Shown one piece after another: positions 58,704-64,000 of a DNA stretch of 64,000 nt. Under the pieces are notes generated by a model, which saw nothing but the letters and a program-made list of their open reading frames with translations, had not been told where the DNA came from and did not search any database. Positions within the stretch are counted from its first letter, which is position 1. Each line of letters begins with the position of its first letter. The position numbers and the translations under genes are program-made. This stretch comes from Sepioteuthis lessoniana (Eukaryota; Mollusca; Cephalopoda; Myopsida; Loliginidae): contig OY757939.1 of the NCBI GenBank assembly GCA_963585895.1, forward strand, positions 29,839,731-29,903,730, read 5' to 3'.

Positions 58704-61700
58704 AATTATTTGCTCTGTATTTTACTTTATTATTATTTTACATTGAGCTCTCTTTTGGATTTTGAATTACATGGATATTGTTGGAAGAAAATCCAAAAAT
58801 AGAATCATTCCCACCATCAGCTGTCTTGGTGTTGGATAATATATATAAAACAATTGTTGGTTGTTTTCTATTTTATAGAAAATATGAAACTAAGAAAATA
58901 AGATTTTAATTCTTAATCTTTCTTTTTTTTTTTCTTCTTTACTGATAGCTTTTTAAATTGATACCATATAATTTACAAACATTATTAAAAGATTTTATCT
59001 GAAATGATTTTCCTTAATTAGGAATGTATTTACAATTAATGCAAATTTTCCAGGATTAGTGAGGAAAATATTTCAAAATTATAGAAACATCAAGGAAATA
59101 TTTGTAAACAATTAGAATAATAATCATTGACATTTTTTAAGTTCATCTTGATTTTGGTGATTTTTATTATTCATTTTTATTTATGTGTGTCTTTTGACTT
59201 ATTTGGTTTGTGTGTTGTGTGCAGATGAATTTATACAAATCTGAAGATGTTTATACAGGCTTTGCTTTCCTCTTTAAATGAAGTGAGAAACATTTTGGAT
59301 CTAGTGTTTGTGTTACAACTTTTAAACAACATCAGCAGGAGGTTATTTGTCATTAAATATTTCAATATTTGGATTCATTTTTAGGATGTCAGCCTTAGCA
59401 GCTGTTCACAACTGATGAGCAGAGAAAACTATTCAAATTAGTATGCTCTACTCAAAACCAATTGACCAGAAAAAGGAATTAAACTTTCTAAACCATAATT
59501 ATTGTTCCATCTAATTAAAGTCTATCTTTTTAAGGTTTCTGAAACCTTTTTGAATTTGCTCATTTTTCATTTATATGTTGGAACTTGTTTCAGTTTCTGG
59601 AAGACTGAAGAAAGGACCATATCATCTACAAGTTGAATTCCATGTATTTAAGTCCATTATCATTTCTACCAGTTGAATTTAGGGAACCTAATTTTTAGGT
59701 AAAATCTATACATAATTATTAATTTTGTAAAGTTGAAATTCCAAAGCAATAGTTTAAAAAATTAATGATTTCTTGACCATAAATCAAGAATTAACCTATA
59801 CAATTTATACATGTGGCAATTTGTTTCATTTACATCTTGGGGATCTGAATTTTAAAAAAAATCTATGTGAAGAAGTCAGCCTAAAAACTTGTTCAAAATT
59901 TGTTTCTGTCATTTAGATTTCTTGATTAATTGAATTATTTCATTGCCAATAAAACCATTTTTCTGGTGGTAACCAGAATTTGTCAAAATGCTGAATGAAA
60001 ATTTAGCTGTGCTGAGGGATACACTTTTTAGCTCTTCAGTTATTCATTGTCCTGTGTTAATGTTTTACACATCTTAATTTGTGGTTTCTTTAAAACCACA
60101 TATTTAATATGAACTTCTTCAAATTATTTTAATGTTCTTTTTGTGTTGTAGATCTAAGGATAGAGAATATAGAATGAATATTTTCACATCTTTTTTTTCT
60201 AATTTAACTGGGCCCAAATAATCAATATAATTTTTCTTTTTGGAAAAACCTTTTCAGCTCTAATGAAAATAGTTCTCAATTTTACATGATTTTTATCTAT
60301 AAGTTTTCAACATTAGCTACTTAAAAACTGCAAAATTATTTACAATAATATTATTTTATTGAACATCATTTTTAAAATCTTCATTTCTTTGTGGTTTATT
60401 TTTCTGATATATTCATAAAAGGCCAAGTTTTACTCTTTATATTGTTTAACTTTGTACAGTCTTGTCCACTGATGCCAACATTTTAGGTATTTTTAACTTT
60501 TGTTATCAAATATTCTTAACTTTCATAGCTAAAAAAAACAACCCCCACCTTTTTTTCTCTCAAATAAGTGTATAATTTATGTAAACCATATTTGGTTGTT
60601 TCAATATATAATCTGTTTCTTTTTAAACTCTTGGTTTCCACAATTTAAATTGTATCTGTTTTGCTGGGTTTATCTTTCTAATTGCAGTGAATTATTAAAT
60701 TATATATTGGTCATTGCTCTGAAAACAAATTTTTGACACAACAGAATGTTGCTCTTAGTGGACATCACTTTCTCATTAGAATAGAATCTTTTTTTATTTA
60801 ATTTAAAGTTGGTTTTTTTTTTGGGCGGGGGTCCCCCTCCTCTTCTCTCCTCTCCATATTTCAACTATGTTACCACACCAGTGATACAGTTAGTGAATAA
60901 TTTGATTTTTTTTTCAGCAAATCTGATCAGATGTTTTAAAATGTTGCCTTTCTAATTGCTATTATACAAATTTTTTTTCCCTCTATCTATTTGAACATAA
61001 TCTCAATTTATTATTGTGATTGCCAAGTTTTAAGAAAGTATGGTTAATTTAAATTTTTCAAAGAAGCAGCTTGGCATTTTTTGCAATCAAAAATGCTGGA
61101 TAACAGATGAATTTAGATGTGTGCTGATCTTTCACTTTACATGTTCAGTTGATTTTCTTTTCATTGTTGTGCATGAAAAATAGAGCTTGATAATTTAAAT
61201 TTTGAAAAAAAGTCCCTTAAAAACTATTGGTTTTACAAGTCAAGAAACTTTTCTTTTTGTCCAGCTAGGTTTCTGGATTAATAATAGAAAATTGTTTTCA
61301 TTATTGTTTTCTTCTAATTGCTGAAAATATTAATATACACACACACACACTGTGCTGCTGACCAAAAAATTTATTCAAAGTAATTGTGTCACAGAACTGA
61401 GTCTCAAAATTATTTCTCTGTAGGTAATGATCATTAATTACTGACCCATTGAATCAATATAATTTCCAGTGTTTGTGAAATAACAAATTAATAGTTTATC
61501 TCACAATGTTGACATGGTGGATTCTATTTTTTTCTTTCTGAATATGTGCCTAAGTTATTGTGAAGATACAAACTTGAAATCTGAATAAAATTGCTATTTT
61601 AATAGGTACTTAGAAATCTGCTTACATTTCTCAGTTATTAAGAAACATCAACTCATTAAATATTGCAGTTTTAGGCAGTTGATTATCATTAAAATACAAA

Positions 61701-62630
61701 ATTAAAGTCTTTTTCATCGACTGGATTTGTCAAATTATAATTCAGAATCAAAAACAAAAAAGCCTGACCTAGAAGGATATGTCAATGATTATACCTAATT
61801 TTGATATATTGGAACCACATGACAGAACTTTCTAAGTGCAGAGGATTATTGGCCCTCCTTGGTAGATTTTTAAAATTCTATTTTAGTTTTTCCTTAATTT
61901 AAAAAAAAAAAATCTTTGTGGTCTTACTGAAATCAAATATGCATTTGTAAAATTTAAAAAAAAAAAATTAACTTGTAAAATATTCATTAAATTAATTTTA
62001 TATCCAACATCTGCTGTTGAAGCTGTTTTCTTTTGTAGCTGTAATGACTTCACAAAATTTTCAGGTCATCAATCTTAAGATGTCACTGTTCTGAACAACC
62101 ACCTTTTTTTTTTTTTTTCTTTCCTCTCTCTCTCCATTCAATGAAACCAGACTTTTTCTTGCTGGCAGCTGGTGTCTCTCTCTTTCTTAATGTAGTCTTT
62201 TGCATGTGTTGGTCAGAATGGTTTTTGTTTTTGCTTTCCAATTTCTGCTTGTATTTTGTTAAAGTCTTCTTTTTTGTTTTTGTTTTTTTTTGCATGGCTA
62301 TTTCATGTTTAAATTCTCTCTCTCTTTTTTTATATGTATTATATCTATGTATATGATAAATGACCTTTTTACAAGATATATATATGTAATCTTGTTGACT
62401 GCATGTCTGCTAATGGTTGTTTTATCCCAGTGGTAACTACAGTGCTACTAGTAACTAACCATTACTAACTCATGCTAATATACTTGTGTGTGTGCGTGCG
62501 TGCATATGTATATAATAGCTGATTTGGTCATGATAAAGATTGTGCCAAAGTTTAATTGAGGTACTAAGGACAAGCTCTGTTGCTCTGCTATCTGAACTAA
62601 CATATAAACCATGTACTACTACGTTTCCAG

Positions 62631-62717
62631 GACAAACCAGATGGGAAAGATTTACCCACACCAAGCAGTACGCCTACACAGAGTAGGAAAAATCGACGGA
62701 GATCAAATCTTTTCAAT
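62631..62717 (+). CDS. AGAP1: AGAP-like gene, pre-PH linker exon (29 codons, variant b)
   Basis: An 87-bp exon, acceptor CTACGTTTCCAG, donor GTAAGC, phase 0 at both ends. It reads [18 protein letters not shown], then [11 protein letters not shown]. This is the best family match: vertebrate AGAP1-type proteins have SSTPTP, then a Lys/Arg run and RRSN-I/L-F just before the PH domain, as I recall the sequence. AGAP proteins are Arf GTPase-activating proteins with a GTPase-like domain, split PH, ArfGAP and ankyrin repeats, acting in endosomal traffic. RRRS is a basophilic kinase-type site, and the basic run could also be a localisation signal. The next exons must lie beyond 64000. Confidence 0.8.
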
Positions 62718-63311
62718 GTAAGCAGACATTACATATCTGAAATCTGCATTCATCCGTTTTATCCTTTTTTTTCTCCTTCCCTTTTCCTTGTTTTTTTTCC
62801 CCTTAATTTGTGAAAAAAAAATTTTTTTTTTTAATTTTTAATTTTGTTATTATTCTTTTTTAATTTCTAAAGAATTTTTCTAGATGTACTTCTCTTCTTT
62901 TCTTCCAACCTTACTCCCTCTCTTTTTCTTGCACTCTTTGGCCACAATTATTTCATCTTTTAGATTACGGATTTTCAGTTGAAGCAAAAATGTTTATCCT
63001 TAAAAGAAAAGTCCTTTCTTGCATGATTAGAATAAAAACAATACTTCACAATTTCTTGCATCAAAGCACTGCATCTTATTAACGCTATAACAACATGATT
63101 AATTCTGTTGCTTATTGTCTCCTCTGTAAATAAGAATAAAATTGTCCATGAATTTTAATTGTCCTTATGGATCTTTTAAACTCAAATTATCTGCCACTTT
63201 TATATTACCAGTTGTGTGTGTGTGTGTGTGCGTGCAAGGCAAAATAAAATGTATTCAGCTTAAATTGTTTTTTGTATCGTGCTCAATATCTGAGAAGAGT
63301 TACAACAAAAA

Positions 63312-63528
63312 TCGAATACAGACCCTTGATAAAATCACTTTTTAAAAGCATTTAAAATCAAATGATTGTCACAAGCCCTTCAGCATTACATGATGGTAAA
63401 TAGTGTCAGATGCTTGTCTGATGAGTGAGTTACCATCATGAAACTGACAGTAATGCTTGAAGGGCTTGTGACAACCATTTGTTTTTAAATGTTTTTAAAA
63501 AGTGATTTTATCTGGGGTCTGCATTTGA
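63312..63528. mobile_element. MITE-like palindromic element, about 217 bp
   Basis: Long inverted arms: left TCGAATACAGACCC at 63312 against right GGGTCTGCATTTGA ending at 63528. They continue through GATAAAATCACTTTTTAAAA / TTTTAAAAAGTGATTTTATC and GTCACAAGCCCTTCAGCATTAC / GTAATGCTTGAAGGGCTTGTGAC. The central loop is about 60 bp. There is no open frame. A (CA)27 repeat begins 15 bp after its right end. Confidence 0.8.
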
Positions 63529-63542
63529 CTCGGTGTGTATGT

Positions 63543-63543
<1 letters not shown>

Positions 63544-63597
<54 letters not shown>
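63544..63597. repeat. (CA)27 microsatellite
   Basis: An uninterrupted CA repeat next to the palindromic element. Confidence 0.95.
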
Positions 63598-63600
<3 letters not shown>

Positions 63601-64000
63601 GCTGTTGTCACAAACTCTTAGGATATTTCAATTCAAAACTCATCTGCATGTACTTGGATTGTAACTGCACACTTTTGTAACTGGAGTTTGGGTTTTAATT
63701 TTTTTTTTTTTTTTTTTCAATAACCTGAAGAATCCGTAATTTGAAAACTGAAAATAACTGTGATCTCTGAGAAATGTGATAATAATACTATGAAATTGAA
63801 TGTACATTTGTGAATTTGTTTTATGATATCTGCTGATATATAATCATTTAGGTTTTGCTTTAATTTTCTCTTAAATATTTGCTTTTAAGGTGATCCAGAA
63901 TGGGTTCAGATATTTTTCTTAATGTTGTATCAAACGACATGAGGAAGAGAAACCTTCAAAATCTTATCCTATTAAATGTCAATGAATCACTAAAGATTTT

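Larger units (their letters stand above)
55109..62630 (+). other. Intron between exons at 55108 and 62631
   Basis: A 7.5-kb AT-rich intron with a trinucleotide repeat, an RTE-like fragment and a palindromic MITE-like element, each listed. It ends in CTACGTTTCCAG. Nothing further was recognised between about 58710 and 62630 apart from T and A runs. Confidence 0.6.
62718..64000 (+). other. Intron after the last exon, running off the window
   Basis: It contains a palindromic element and a CA repeat, listed separately. No further exon was seen before the end of the window. Confidence 0.55.

Overview
The window looks like an intron-rich, AT-rich animal genome, most likely a mollusc and possibly a cephalopod. 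Support comes from GT-AG introns of 4 to 11 kb, dense microsatellites, tRNA-derived SINEs and several invertebrate-type non-LTR retrotransposons. The organism call is inference from repeat style only.

Positions 1-29697 hold a retroelement island, probably inside or upstream of a host-gene intron. The core (1024-13945) is a nest. An old RNase-H-bearing LINE copy (J1) is interrupted by an inverted RTE-like fragment (1641-2974), a SINE with target-site duplication (3881-4111), and a remnant of a different reverse transcriptase (RT-B, minus strand). RT-B is itself split by a near-complete later copy of the J family (J2, 6928-12758) flanked by a 12-bp target-site duplication. A fourth decayed reverse transcriptase (RT-C) follows at 14040-15357. 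At 17781-21027 lies a minus-strand RTE-like LINE with an open 1009-codon frame (endonuclease plus reverse transcriptase) whose stop codon falls in its trinucleotide tail. Two recurring SINE families (A and B) and a possible third (C) are scattered beyond.

Positions 29698-64000 carry the host gene on the plus strand. Five short exons, all starting and ending in phase 0, lie at 29698-29817, 33981-34082, 45484-45570, 55007-55108 and 62631-62717. The last resembles the Ser/Thr-Pro and basic linker just before the PH domain of AGAP/centaurin-gamma ArfGAPs. The second, third and fifth share related motifs and look like duplicated alternative exons. The GTPase, PH, ArfGAP and ankyrin exons are not in the window.

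The introns contain palindromic elements next to dinucleotide repeats, one with a hammerhead-ribozyme-like core (44691-44735), a dead mariner-type transposase (53259-54427), a SINE split by a LINE insertion with a 14-bp duplication (40866-41846), and a perfect 36-bp hairpin (31344-31420). No rRNA, functional tRNA or CRISPR array was seen.
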